Below, in pieces: positions 40,390-49,450 of a DNA stretch of 64,000 nucleotides (the stretch's first letter is position 1; every line of letters starts with the position of its first letter). Under the pieces are notes generated by a model. It did no database searches, was not told where the DNA came from, and worked only from the letters and a program-made list of their open reading frames with translations. Origin of the DNA: Panacagrimonas sp046594215 (lineage in GTDB: Bacteria; Pseudomonadota; Gammaproteobacteria; Nevskiales; Nevskiaceae); the NCBI GenBank assembly GCA_046594215.1, contig JBKJPX010000108.1, positions 1-64,000 on the forward strand, in the 5' to 3' direction. The position numbers and the translations under genes were made by a program.

Positions 40390-41022
40390 CTAAGCCAGCA
40401 GCGCATGGATGAGGTCCGAATGACGACCGGCCTGGCGTTCCCGCGCGAGTCGCGGCGCCAGAAACAGGGCCGTGAGCTCTTCCAGCGCGCGGTCGAAGTC
40501 CTCGTTCACGATCAGGAAGTCGTACTCGGCGTAGTGGGACATCTCGGCCTTGGCGGCTGCCATGCGCCCCTGGATGGTCGCATCGTCGTCCTGCCCGCGG
40601 CCGCGCAGGCGGCGCTCCAGTTCCTGTGACGATGGCGGCAGGATGAACACCGATCGCACCTCGGGCATCAGTTTTCGCACCTGCCGCGCGCCCTGCCAAT
40701 CGATGTCGAGCATGAGGTCCACGCCGCGCGCCAGCAGTTCCTCGGTGTTGCCGCGGCCCGTGCCATAGCGGCGGCCGAAGACGTGGGCGTGCTCGAGCAG
40801 GTCGTCGCGCTCGATCATGGCCAGGAAGCGCGGCTCGTCGACGAAGTGGTAATGCACGCCCTCCTGCTCGCCCGCCCGCGGTCCCCGCGTCGTGTACGAG
40901 ACCGAGATCGCCGCCTCCTGCCCGCGCTCGGCCAGACGCCCCAGCAGCGCACGCGTCAGGCTGGTCTTGCCGCCACCGGAGGGCGCCGAGACGATGAAGA
41001 GGTTGCCGCGGGGGGGACTCAT
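40390..41022 (-). CDS. gmk: guanylate kinase
   Basis: 210 residues from ATG 41022. P-loop SAPSGGGKTSL at residues 12-22, GMP-binding SYTTRGPRAGEQEGVHYHFV and YGTGRGNTEELL are present. It phosphorylates GMP to GDP. The longer frame to 41079 has no support. It is divergent from an orphan gene that separates it from yicC. Confidence 0.95.
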   Translation of the reverse strand: MSPPRGNLFIVSAPSGGGKTSLTRALLGRLAERGQEAAISVSYTTRGPRAGEQEGVHYHFVDEPRFLAMIERDDLLEHAHVFGRRYGTGRGNTEELLARGVDLMLDIDWQGARQVRKLMPEVRSVFILPPSSQELERRLRGRGQDDDATIQGRMAAAKAEMSHYAEYDFLIVNEDFDRALEELTALFLAPRLARERQAGRHSDLIHALLA

Positions 41023-41130
41023 GCGACGCAGTTTAGAGACCGGGGACGCGCCCAGCATCCCCATAGATGGGCCTAACATGCCGACCCACGGGTCTCGCCG
41101 GACACGGACACACCGAGGGTCACTTGGTTC

Positions 41131-42195
41131 ATGAGCTTCCTGTCAGCCATCGCGTTCTGGCGAAAGCGCGCGCCGGCGCCAGTATTGCCGCCACCCTCGC
41201 CACCGCCGAGCGCTCCGGCGGAGATCGACGCCCCCCCGGCGCACCTTCTGTCGATGGTCGAACAACTCTTAGCCGCGGTCAGGACCGGCATCGATGCGTC
41301 GCAGGCGCAGGCCATCGTGGGCTTTGCGCTGACCACGGGCTGCGATGCCTACTGGCGATCCCATAGGGGGACCGATCCACGGCCTTCTTCCCTGCTGGAT
41401 TCATTCGAACTGCTGGAAGCTTTGCCGGATGCCGAAGGCGTTCGCACCTGGCGCAGCGAATTCAATCTCAAGATCAGGCCCGGCCTTGATAAGCGGGTAC
41501 TGCGGGATCGTTGGGGGCATTCAAGCGGCTTCTACATCGTCAGCCCGACCCACCAGGGCAGTGCACCACGAGCCCAAGACCTCACGACCGAAACATTCAG
41601 CGTCAACGGCGTCGAGATTTTCGTCATGAACTCCAGGCAGGAGGTCGTGTCGCTGACGGTGAAGTTCGGCGTCAGCAAAAAGTATCTGGTGGACACCCCT
41701 GGCATTGCCAAGCCACCGAGCCGACCCCGAATGGGCGAGACGGTCAAGGTGACCTACAGCTTGCCCGTGCCAGAAACCGTTCCCTTCCCGAGGGTCACCG
41801 TGCAATTCGGCCACGCGCTCGTCCTGATCCAGAAGCAGAGCCTCGAGGATCTTGTGCTCTTCGAAGATTTCTTCGGGGCTTCCGATGAGGCCGGCCGCCT
41901 GCTCAAACGCGCCTTTGCCACGCCGGACAGCGTCGTTCAGGGAGGCGCGCTCGAAGCGCAGGACCTGGCGCTGATCTCGCAGGCTTTGGAAACCGGCCAG
42001 GCTATGATCGGAAGTCTCGACGCAGGACCCGAAACCCTAATCTCCAAGGTTTCGATCACCTACGAGGGCACTGGCGCAGACACCGAAATACTCGGGACGA
42101 TCGCGTATGGCTTCGAGGTCCGATCCAGACGCACAAACCGCGTCATCGAGATACCGCTCTACTCGGTTCCCTGGCGTGAGCCCCGTCCGGCATGA
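41131..42195 (+). CDS. protein of unknown function
   Basis: 354 residues. I do not recognise the family. The first 40 residues are basic then Pro-rich (PPPSPPPSAPAEI), so there is no ordinary signal peptide. The rest alternates helices and beta-strands (FSVNGVEIFVMNSRQEVVSLTVKFGVSKKY; TVQFGHALVLIQKQSLEDLVLFEDFFG). It stands alone on the forward strand between gmk and yicC, which are reverse-strand neighbours in many proteobacteria. Its GC is visibly lower (32 of 60 bases in 41821-41880), so it is likely a recent arrival. It is the least explained full-length gene in the window. Confidence 0.65.
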   Translation: MSFLSAIAFWRKRAPAPVLPPPSPPPSAPAEIDAPPAHLLSMVEQLLAAVRTGIDASQAQAIVGFALTTGCDAYWRSHRGTDPRPSSLLDSFELLEALPDAEGVRTWRSEFNLKIRPGLDKRVLRDRWGHSSGFYIVSPTHQGSAPRAQDLTTETFSVNGVEIFVMNSRQEVVSLTVKFGVSKKYLVDTPGIAKPPSRPRMGETVKVTYSLPVPETVPFPRVTVQFGHALVLIQKQSLEDLVLFEDFFGASDEAGRLLKRAFATPDSVVQGGALEAQDLALISQALETGQAMIGSLDAGPETLISKVSITYEGTGADTEILGTIAYGFEVRSRRTNRVIEIPLYSVPWREPRPA

Positions 42196-42222
42196 CTTTT
42201 CCGATGGTTGCGCGCGTCGACA

Positions 42223-43089
42223 TCACTCGATGTTCTGCACCTGCTCGCGCATCTGCTCGATCGTCACCTTCATCTCCACCGAGCAGCGCGTCAGCTCGGC
42301 GTCCTGGGATTTCGAAGAGAGCGTGTTGGCCTCGCGGTTGAGTTCCTGCATCAGGAAGTCCAACCGGCGTCCGACCGCCTCATCGCGCTTGAACGAACCG
42401 CGTACCTCGACGAGGTGCGAGAGCAGGCGCGACATCTCTTCCTCGACATCCAGGCGCTGCAGCGCGATGACCATTTCCTGCTCGAGCCGCGCGGGATCGA
42501 GTTCGACGTTGAGTTCGCGGGCACGGGCGCGGAGGCGCTCGATGCCCTGCCCTCGCACTTCGGCGTAACGTGCACGCACCGTCGTGACCAGCTGCTCGAT
42601 GGCATCGCAGCGCTCGACCAGGAAGGTCTCCAGCCGTCCGCCTTCGCGTGCGCGGCTCTCGTTGAACTCGCGCACGCACTGGTCGAACAGCGTGCGCGCG
42701 GCTTCGAGCAGCACGGTAAAGTCGGCCGACTGTTCGCGCAGCACGCCCGGAAAGGAGAGCAGGCGCAGCGGATCGGCGCCCAGCAGCGGCCCCCATTCCT
42801 TCGCCACCGAGTCCAGTGCCTGGCGCAGGTCGCGCACGCGGTCGAGGTCCGGCTCTATCCGGTTGCCGCCGGCGGACTCGCGCGTGTATCGCAGCGCGGC
42901 CTCGATCTTGCCGCGCGCGATGCGCGAAGCAGCGAGCTGGCGAAGTTCGCCGTCGAGCGCGCGGAATTCTTCCGGCGCCTTGATGCTGAAATCGAAGTAA
43001 CGATGATTGACCGAGCGCAGCTCCCAGCTCAGTCGGCCCCAGGCGCCCTGCGTCTCGACGCGGGCATAGCCCGTCATGCTGCGAATCAT
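42223..43089 (-). CDS. YicC/YloC family endoribonuclease
   Basis: 288 residues from ATG 43089 (MIRSMTGYARVETQG, the invariant YicC opening). The C-terminal DUF1732-type end is conserved: SHLVEVRGSFKRDEAVGRRLDFLMQELNREANTLSSKSQDAELTRCSVEMKVTIEQMREQVQNIE, here summarised by the key block GRRLDFLMQELNREANT. Members act as endoribonucleases affecting small-RNA and mRNA turnover. The extension to 43152 reads into the upstream terminator region and is rejected. Confidence 0.92.
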   Translation of the reverse strand: MIRSMTGYARVETQGAWGRLSWELRSVNHRYFDFSIKAPEEFRALDGELRQLAASRIARGKIEAALRYTRESAGGNRIEPDLDRVRDLRQALDSVAKEWGPLLGADPLRLLSFPGVLREQSADFTVLLEAARTLFDQCVREFNESRAREGGRLETFLVERCDAIEQLVTTVRARYAEVRGQGIERLRARARELNVELDPARLEQEMVIALQRLDVEEEMSRLLSHLVEVRGSFKRDEAVGRRLDFLMQELNREANTLSSKSQDAELTRCSVEMKVTIEQMREQVQNIE

Positions 43090-43154
43090 GTGCTTTGAAT
43101 CCGGGGACGGTCGCAGCCGGTGACCCGGACTCGACGGGAAAGAACAAAACAAAA

Positions 43155-43173
43155 GGGCGGCACGAGGCCGCCC
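43155..43173 (-). terminator. intrinsic terminator of the histone-like gene
   Basis: On the reverse strand a 7-bp stem GGGCGGC / GCCGCCC with loop CTCGT is followed by TTTTGTTTTGTT (43154-43143). It is the second of two hairpins after the histone-like gene and separates it from yicC. Confidence 0.8.
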
Positions 43174-43207
43174 CTGCTGGAACTACGCCCGGGTTCGACG
43201 AGCCCGG

Positions 43208-43231
43208 AAGGGTCGGCCGAAGCCGACCCTT
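43208..43231 (-). terminator. UUCG-capped hairpin after the histone-like gene
   Basis: A 10-bp perfect stem AAGGGTCGGC / GCCGACCCTT closed, on the reverse strand, by the ultra-stable C(UUCG)G tetraloop. It lies 13 nt past the stop, upstream of the T-run terminator, and probably protects the 3' end of an abundant mRNA. Confidence 0.65.
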
Positions 43232-43243
43232 GCCCGATGCCTC

Positions 43244-43735
43244 TCAGGTGCTCGAACTCGGCTGGGAAGCCGGCGCCGGATCCGCAGACGGCGTCAGTGC
43301 CTCGGCAACGGCGGCCGGAAGCGGCAGCGCGTCGACGACCTTCTGGGCGGCAGCCTTCGCGCGCTTCACGAGCGCCCTGGCGCCGCTGCTGACGCCGGCC
43401 TTTGCCTTGGTGACCGACTTCTTCGCCGAAGCCTGCACCTTCTGCACCGACTTCTTGGCCGAGGCCTGGACCTTCTTGACCGATTTCTTGACCGACTTCT
43501 TGGCCGAGGACTGCGCCTTGCCGACCGACTTCTTCGCCTTGGCGACGGACTTTTTCGCCTTGCCGACGGTCTTCTTGACCGCAGCCTTCGCCTTGGCCTT
43601 CGCGGCGCGCATAGGCTTCTTCGCCACCTTCTTCCCGACCTTCTTTGCAATCTTCTTCGCAGGCTTCTTGGCAGCAACCTTCTTGGCCGCCTTCTTCTTG
43701 CCTACTACTTTTTTCGCTTTGGACTTCACCGCCAT
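43244..43735 (-). CDS. histone H1-like lysine/alanine-repeat protein
   Basis: 163 residues from ATG 43735. Residues about 1-120 are Lys/Ala/Val repeats (KKAAKKVAAKKPAKKIAKK, then four or more KKSVxKxxxSAKKSV units), as in bacterial histone H1-like proteins; the last 40 residues are Ala/Pro-rich and acidic. It should bind and compact DNA, or bind RNA, with little sequence specificity. ATG 43735 is chosen because a strong GGAGG...GGGAA ribosome site lies between it and the in-frame ATG 43750. It has its own promoter and two terminators. Confidence 0.85.
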   Translation of the reverse strand: MAVKSKAKKVVGKKKAAKKVAAKKPAKKIAKKVGKKVAKKPMRAAKAKAKAAVKKTVGKAKKSVAKAKKSVGKAQSSAKKSVKKSVKKVQASAKKSVQKVQASAKKSVTKAKAGVSSGARALVKRAKAAAQKVVDALPLPAAVAEALTPSADPAPASQPSSST

Positions 43736-43813
43736 TTCCCTATCCTCCACTGAAAATGCCGCACTTGCCCCAAGAAATTCTCGTCGAAGAATGCATACTC
43801 TTCGCGCTTCCGG

Positions 43814-43841
43814 ACTTTAGGCGCTTGCGGATAAAAGTCAA
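43814..43841 (-). promoter_or_regulatory. sigma-70 promoter of the histone-like gene
   Basis: Reverse strand: -35 TTGACT (43841-43836), 16-bp spacer, -10 TAAAGT (43819-43814). Start would be near 43807, giving a leader of about 70 nt before ATG 43735. This is the best -35/-10 pair I found in the window. Confidence 0.6.
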
Positions 43842-43866
43842 TCAGCGTCACGCGAGAATTCGCTCA

Positions 43867-44679
43867 TTGCGAATCGCATTTCTAGCGATCGCATGCGCGT
43901 TCGCCATGCACGCACGTGCGCAGGCACTCGTGGCGCAGGCGCCCTGCGAACGACAGTGGCAACTGCTCGCCACGCACACGCACGATCCCCAGCATTTCAC
44001 GCAGGGACTGCTCACGTTCGACGGCAGGATGTTCGAAAGCGTGGGCCAGTACGGGCGCTCGGGCGTGCACGAAGTCGAGCTCGCCGGCGGCAAGGTTCTG
44101 CGCTCGCGCGACTTGCCGGGCAATGTCTTCGGCGAGGGCCTTGCGAAGGTCGGCGATCGCCTCGTCCAGCTCAGCTGGAAGGAAAACACCGCGTATTTCT
44201 ACGACCTGTCGCTCGAACCCAAGGGCGCACTGCCGTACCCGGGCGAAGGTTGGGGCCTGACCACGATCGCGACGCCGGCCGGGGAGCGCCTGCTGCTCAG
44301 CGACGGCACGCCCTGGTTGCGCGTGCTCGACCCCAAGACGCTGGCCGAAGAGCGTCGCGTGATGGTCCAGGTCCAGGGACGACCGCTGCAGATGCTGAAC
44401 GAACTCGAGAACGTGAACGGCGAGATCCTCGCCAACATCTGGCACTCGGACGAGGTCGCCGTGATCGATGCCGCCAGTGGCGTCGTCACCGGCTGGTTCG
44501 ATTTCGGACCGCTGCGCAGCCGCCTGGCCTGGCCTCCGCCGATGCACCCGACCGAGACCGACTTGAATGGCCTGGCCTGGGACGATGGCAACTCGCGCCT
44601 GCTCGTCACGGGCAAGTACTGGCCGCAGCTCTTCGAGGTCGCCATCGGTGGCTGCAAGAGTTTGCCGCCCGCGAAGTAA
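43867..44679 (+). CDS. glutaminyl-peptide cyclotransferase
   Basis: 270 residues if started at TTG 43867, which gives a good signal peptide (RIAFLAIACAFAMHARAQA). The mature part is a five-bladed propeller typical of plant/bacterial glutamine cyclotransferases: HDPQHFTQGLLTFDGRMFESVGQYGRSGV at the front and NGEILANIWHSDEVAVID and DLNGLAWD later. It converts N-terminal Gln to pyroglutamate on exported peptides. A GATAAA -10-like element at 43830-43835 would start transcription after ATG 43756, so that upstream start is unlikely; ATG 43906 would remove the signal peptide. Confidence 0.82.
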   Translation: MRIAFLAIACAFAMHARAQALVAQAPCERQWQLLATHTHDPQHFTQGLLTFDGRMFESVGQYGRSGVHEVELAGGKVLRSRDLPGNVFGEGLAKVGDRLVQLSWKENTAYFYDLSLEPKGALPYPGEGWGLTTIATPAGERLLLSDGTPWLRVLDPKTLAEERRVMVQVQGRPLQMLNELENVNGEILANIWHSDEVAVIDAASGVVTGWFDFGPLRSRLAWPPPMHPTETDLNGLAWDDGNSRLLVTGKYWPQLFEVAIGGCKSLPPAK

Positions 44680-44743
44680 TCATCCGTTCCATATCGCGGT
44701 GGATCCGACAGGTCGCCGCAAGGATCTAGGAATCCTTTGCGGC

Positions 44744-44749
44744 TATATT
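44744..44749 (+). promoter_or_regulatory. -10 element of the acyl-CoA dehydrogenase gene
   Basis: TATATT, 33 nt before the ATG at 44782. It places the in-frame ATG 44737 upstream of transcription and so supports 44782. No clear -35. Confidence 0.4.
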
Positions 44750-44781
44750 CCGCGTCTGCATCCCCTGAATGGAATGACGTA

Positions 44782-45978
44782 ATGATCCTTTCCCACGAGC
44801 ACAAGGAGCTGTATCAGACCGTCAAGAAGTTCGTCCAGGAGGAACTCAACCCGCACGTGGCGGAGTGGGAACGCGCCGGCGTCTGGCCCGCGCACGAGGT
44901 GCTCAAGAAGATGGGCGCGCTGGGCTTCCTGGGCATCAACAAGCCGGAGACCGTCGGCGGCCTGGGGCTCGACTACAGCTACCAGATGATCTTCGCGCAG
45001 GCCCTGGGCAACTGCCTGTGCGGCGGCGTGCCGATGGGCATCGGCGTGGTGACCGACATGGCCACGCCGGCGCTCGCCCGCTTCGGCTCGCCCCCGCTTC
45101 AGGCCGAATATCTCGCGCCCGTCATCGCCGGCGACATGTGCTGCTCGATCGCGGTCTCGGAAGCGGGCGCCGGTTCCGACGTGGCCAGCATCAAGACCAC
45201 CGCCCGCAAGGATGGCGGCGACTACGTCATCAACGGCTCGAAGATGTGGATCACCAACGGCACGCAGTCCGACTGGGCCTGCATGCTGGTCAACACCGGC
45301 GAGGGCAAGGCCCACCAGAACAAGAGCCTGATCGTGGTGCCACTGGACGCCAGAGGCATTGATCGCAAGACCAAGCTCGACAAGCTGGGCATGCGCTCTT
45401 CGGACACCGCGATGATCTTCCTCGACGAGGTGCGCGTGCCTCAGCGCAACCTGATCGGCAAGGAAGGCATGGGCTTCACCTACCAGATGATCCAGTTCCA
45501 GGAAGAGCGCCTGTTCGCCGCCGCGAACGGCCTCGACGGGCTGTTCAACGTCATCGACGAGACCATCGAGTACACGCGCCAGCGCCAGGCCTTCGGACAG
45601 AGCGTGCTCGACAACCAGTCGGTGCACTTCCGCCTGGCCGAGCTGCGTACCGAGGTCGAATGCCTGCGTGCCCTGACCTACCAGGCCACCGAGGAGTACG
45701 TGGCGGGCCGCGACGCGACGATGCTGGCCTCGATGGCCAAGCTCAAGTGCGGCCGCATCGCACGCGAGGTCACCGACTGCTGCCTGCAGTACTGGGGCGG
45801 ACAGGGCTTCATGTGGGAGAGCAACGTCGCCCGTGCCTACCGCGACACCCGCCTGATCTCGATCGGGGGCGGCGCCGACGAGATCATGCTCGGCATCATC
45901 TGCAAGCTGATGGGCACGCTGCCGAGCAAGCGCAAACACGAAGCGAACAAGGCCGCGCGCGAAACCGGCGCCGGCTGA
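44782..45978 (+). CDS. acyl-CoA dehydrogenase
   Basis: 398 residues from ATG 44782. Family signatures: SEAGAGSDVASIKTTA and YVINGSKMWITNG (FAD/substrate region, about 130-165), and near the end YWGGQGFMWESNVARAYRDTRLISIGGGADEIM. The last phrase resembles branched/isoprenoid-acid enzymes such as citronellyl-CoA dehydrogenase AtuD more than straight-chain enzymes, but this is only a resemblance. It introduces the alpha-beta double bond into an acyl-CoA using FAD. No neighbouring beta-oxidation genes are present. Confidence 0.9.
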   Translation: MILSHEHKELYQTVKKFVQEELNPHVAEWERAGVWPAHEVLKKMGALGFLGINKPETVGGLGLDYSYQMIFAQALGNCLCGGVPMGIGVVTDMATPALARFGSPPLQAEYLAPVIAGDMCCSIAVSEAGAGSDVASIKTTARKDGGDYVINGSKMWITNGTQSDWACMLVNTGEGKAHQNKSLIVVPLDARGIDRKTKLDKLGMRSSDTAMIFLDEVRVPQRNLIGKEGMGFTYQMIQFQEERLFAAANGLDGLFNVIDETIEYTRQRQAFGQSVLDNQSVHFRLAELRTEVECLRALTYQATEEYVAGRDATMLASMAKLKCGRIAREVTDCCLQYWGGQGFMWESNVARAYRDTRLISIGGGADEIMLGIICKLMGTLPSKRKHEANKAARETGAG

Positions 45979-46086
45979 GGCCCGAGCGGAGCGATATTTC
46001 CGCGAGTCGGGGGAACGCGCCCGCGAAGACCGCCGCCTATAGTGCTCGTGCTCGACGCACTGAGCTGAACACGAGGTCTGACTGCA

Positions 46087-48054
46087 ATGAAGCAGGTCAA
46101 GGCGGGCTGGGTGACTTCGATTCTTGGGGCGCTCGCGCTCGCGGGGTGCGGCGGAGGCGGCGGTGGATCCTCGTCCGGTTCCGTGGGTGACGGACCCACG
46201 TCCTGCGCGTCCCCGCTGCCGGTCCAGGCCGAGGACCACGCGCTGACGGTGAACGTGCCGTCCGACCTGGATCCGACCGCCAGCCCGACGCCCACGCCGA
46301 CCACCGTCATCGACTTCACCGTGCTGCTGCCGCGGCGCTGCCCGGGCCAGACCTTCCCGATGGTGCTGCAGAGCCACGGCTACGGCGGCACACGCGAGAG
46401 GGCGGTCGGACCCGACGGCACGCTGGATCCCGCCGAGGCGCACTTCGACTCGGTGACCGCCCTGGTCAGGGCGCTGCCCCACCACGGCTATGTCGTGGTC
46501 AGCTACGACGAACGCGGCCACGGCACCGGCTACCCCGGCCAGGCCGCGCACAACGCCCGCATCATCGATCCTGCCGCCGAGACCCAGGACGCCATCGCCC
46601 TGCTCGACTGGGCGTACGAGAACCCCGCGCTGAGCTTCGTGCAGCAGGAGAACGGCACCGGCCTGCCGAAGGACATCCGCGTGGGCACCATCGGCTACAG
46701 CTACGGCGGCGGATTCGAAATGCCGCTGGCGCTGCTCGATCCGCGCGTCGACACCATCGTGCCCAACGCCACCTGGAACAACCTGCTGTACAGCCTGCTG
46801 CCGGGCGACGGCCTGAAGCTCGGCTTCGGCGGTCTGCTGTGCACTTACGCGCAGGAAGGCAACGTGAACAACACGCCGCTGATCGCGAACCTGTGCAACC
46901 TCCTCGGTTCGCACGCAACGAGCGCGGTGACGCTTCGCACCCGCGCCGACTTCGTCACCGCAGCCGCCGCGCCCGGCGCCGAGCCGCGGCCCGCGGCGGA
47001 CGACGAGGAACTGCTGAATTTCTTCTACACGCACAGCGCGCGCTATTTCGAGTCGCCGTCGCGCGACGGTAAACCGATCGCGCCGCGCGACCGCCCGCCG
47101 GTGACCCTGCTGGCCACGCGCCACGCAGTGTCCGCGCTGTTCGTGCAAGGCAACCGCGATTCGCTGTTCAACCTCACGGAAGCGGTCTTCAATTACCGCT
47201 ACTTCAAGGCGGCCGGCGCGGACGTGCGCCTGATCACCACCGAGGGCGGCCACATGAACCCGCTCGCGCTGCAAAGCGAGGGAACCGCCAACTGCGGCGG
47301 CACGGTCGGCGTCGAGGCGATGCTCGCGTGGTTCGACAGCAAGCTCAAAGGCCTCGACTCGGCCGTCTACCAGGCGATTCCGCAGGTCTGCATCTCGCTG
47401 ACGCCAACGCCCGCGCCGAACACGGCGCCGGCGAACGCGGCGTTGACCGGCGTGAAGCTCGCTGACGTGCCGGTAGGTTCGCTCACGGGCACCGGCGCGA
47501 TTCCCGCGACGCTCGCGACGATGAACGCAACGGTGCCCATCGGCAGTCTGTCGCAGCCGGTGTTCCAGCCGGTCTTGACCATCGGTGCAGGACAGGCCGG
47601 GGCGGTGCTCGCCGGCGTTCCGCGCGTCGGCCGCGTCAGCGTGACGGCCGGCCCCGGCTCGACGGTCACGCCGGTGGCATACGTGGGCGTGGGCATCGTG
47701 CGCGGCGGCAACACGATCCTGGTCGACGACCAGGTCACGCCGTTCGCGGCGCTGGCGCCGGCAGCCGGCACCACCGACTGCGCGAGTGGACCGGCGACGG
47801 ATCACTGCCACAACCGCGGCACGAGCAACGCCGAGCTACTGCTGCCGGGCGTCGGAGAGTTGCTGCAGGTCGGCGACCAGGTCGGACTGCTTTTCTATGA
47901 GAACCAGGTGCAATTCCTGCCGGTGTACCCGGCGGGCACGGCGGGACTGCCCAATCCATACAGCGTCACCTTGAGCAACGTCGAGCTGCCGATCCTGGTT
48001 CCCTGCCCCGCGGCCGCGGGGTGCTACGCGGGCAGCAGCCTTTCGGTGCCGTAG
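46087..48054 (+). CDS. large alpha/beta-hydrolase lipoprotein (CocE/NonD-like)
   Basis: 655 residues. Signal peptide with lipobox ALAGC followed by a Gly/Ser linker (GGGGGGSSSGS), as in outer-membrane lipoproteins. Residues about 60-450 form an alpha/beta hydrolase: oxyanion-side SHGYGG, Ser205 in GYSYGG, Asp358 in GNRDSLF and His389 in EGGHMNP, with an X-Pro-dipeptidyl-peptidase/CocE-like layout. About 450-655 is a beta-rich C-terminal domain with Cys pairs. Substrate unknown. A TATAGT -10-like element is at 46038-46043. Confidence 0.8.
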   Translation: MKQVKAGWVTSILGALALAGCGGGGGGSSSGSVGDGPTSCASPLPVQAEDHALTVNVPSDLDPTASPTPTPTTVIDFTVLLPRRCPGQTFPMVLQSHGYGGTRERAVGPDGTLDPAEAHFDSVTALVRALPHHGYVVVSYDERGHGTGYPGQAAHNARIIDPAAETQDAIALLDWAYENPALSFVQQENGTGLPKDIRVGTIGYSYGGGFEMPLALLDPRVDTIVPNATWNNLLYSLLPGDGLKLGFGGLLCTYAQEGNVNNTPLIANLCNLLGSHATSAVTLRTRADFVTAAAAPGAEPRPAADDEELLNFFYTHSARYFESPSRDGKPIAPRDRPPVTLLATRHAVSALFVQGNRDSLFNLTEAVFNYRYFKAAGADVRLITTEGGHMNPLALQSEGTANCGGTVGVEAMLAWFDSKLKGLDSAVYQAIPQVCISLTPTPAPNTAPANAALTGVKLADVPVGSLTGTGAIPATLATMNATVPIGSLSQPVFQPVLTIGAGQAGAVLAGVPRVGRVSVTAGPGSTVTPVAYVGVGIVRGGNTILVDDQVTPFAALAPAAGTTDCASGPATDHCHNRGTSNAELLLPGVGELLQVGDQVGLLFYENQVQFLPVYPAGTAGLPNPYSVTLSNVELPILVPCPAAAGCYAGSSLSVP

Positions 48055-48114
48055 CAGCGCGTCAGCCGGGCCTGCCGTGCCGGGTTCGAAACGCTCTTCG
48101 TAAACTGGCCGGCC

Positions 48115-49377
48115 ATGTTCGGTCTCGTCGCTTCCGCCACGTCCGTCTTTCTCGCCGCCGCGCTGCTGCTGGCCGGCCAGATGCTGCTGTCGACCAACCT
48201 GAGCCTGCGCATGTCGGCCGAGGGCTTTGCGGCCGGCACGATCAGCCTGGTAATGCTGCACAACTCCTTCGGCTTCATGCTCGGGTCGGTGATCGGTCCG
48301 CGCGTGATCCGCCGCGTCGGTCACATCCGCGCGTTCTCGGCCTTCGCCGCGGCGCTCTGCTGCGCCACGCTCGGCCAGGGTTCGGAAGTGAACGCCTTCC
48401 TCTGGGCCGGCCTTCGCGCGGCGCAGGGATTCTCCAGCGCGCTGCTGATGGTCGTGCTGGAGAGCTGGATCAATGCCCATGCACGGCCCGAGACCCGCAG
48501 CCGGTTCCTGGGCCTGTACATGGTCAACTACTACGTGGCGGGCGCGATCGGGCAGTGGATGGTGTCGCTCAACGAGCCGACCGACTTTCGCGCCTTCAGC
48601 CTGGCCGCCGGCCTCGCGGTGGCCTCGATGATCCCGCTGTGCCTGACGCGGCAGCCGGCGCCGGCGACCCACGACGCGGAACGCCTCCCGCTGCGCGACC
48701 TGTTCGAGGCCTCCCGCATCAGCGTGTTCGGCGCGCTGATGTCCGGGTTCACGCTGGCTTCGTTCTACCAGCTGTCGCCGATCTTCGTGCAGCACCTGTT
48801 CAACGACACGAACACGACCGCGCGTTACATGGCCTGCGCGGTACTCGGGATGATGCTGTTCCAGATCCCGGTGGGTCGCCTGTCCGATCGCCACGACCGC
48901 CGCCGCGTGATCTTCTGGCTGGCGGTGTCGATCTGCGTGAGCGCGGCGCTGGTCGCGCTGCTCGGCCGCTTCTCCGCGATCTTGCTGTTCGGCGCCACGA
49001 TGCTGTTCACGGGCACCGCGGCCTGCCTCTACCCGGCGTGCCTGGCGCGCCTGAACGATCGCACCGGCGGGCGCCAGCACGTGGCCGCCAACGCCAGCCT
49101 TCTGCTCTGCCACGGCGTGGGCCAGTGCATCGGACCGCTGAGCACCTCGGCCCTGATCGCGGTGGTCGGCCCTTCGGGCCTGTACTTCGGTATCGCGATC
49201 GCGATGCTCGCGTACGCGACCTACGCCTCGTGGCGCGTGCGCGAGTTCGACACGGCCGTGGCCGACCAGCAGCCCTACGTCGCGGTGCCGGTCGGCGGCA
49301 CCCCGACGATCGCGCAACTCGATCCGCGTGCATCGGAAGCGCCTCCGCCCCCGGAAGAACGTCCGCCGACGGGCTGA
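48115..49377 (+). CDS. MFS transporter (YcaD-like)
   Basis: 420 residues, twelve predicted membrane segments. The layout (LLLAGQMLLSTNLSLRMSAEGF, GLRAAQGFSSALLMVVLESWINAH, LGMMLFQIPVGRLSDRHDRR) is that of the YcaD/MFS-1 group. Residues about 385-420 form a Pro/Glu-rich cytoplasmic tail. Substrate unknown. It follows the hydrolase lipoprotein by 60 nt on the same strand. Confidence 0.87.
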   Translation: MFGLVASATSVFLAAALLLAGQMLLSTNLSLRMSAEGFAAGTISLVMLHNSFGFMLGSVIGPRVIRRVGHIRAFSAFAAALCCATLGQGSEVNAFLWAGLRAAQGFSSALLMVVLESWINAHARPETRSRFLGLYMVNYYVAGAIGQWMVSLNEPTDFRAFSLAAGLAVASMIPLCLTRQPAPATHDAERLPLRDLFEASRISVFGALMSGFTLASFYQLSPIFVQHLFNDTNTTARYMACAVLGMMLFQIPVGRLSDRHDRRRVIFWLAVSICVSAALVALLGRFSAILLFGATMLFTGTAACLYPACLARLNDRTGGRQHVAANASLLLCHGVGQCIGPLSTSALIAVVGPSGLYFGIAIAMLAYATYASWRVREFDTAVADQQPYVAVPVGGTPTIAQLDPRASEAPPPPEERPPTG

Positions 49378-49450
49378 ACTTGTTGTGGCCGCCGCGCGCC
49401 GTTACTTTCGCGCGATCCAACACGACCGCAAGCGTTCCGGAGCCAAACAC

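Noticed and set aside
44743..47811. 1022-residue reverse-strand open frame
   Set aside because: Antisense to the acyl-CoA dehydrogenase and hydrolase genes, both with clear motifs; composition is that of a shadow.
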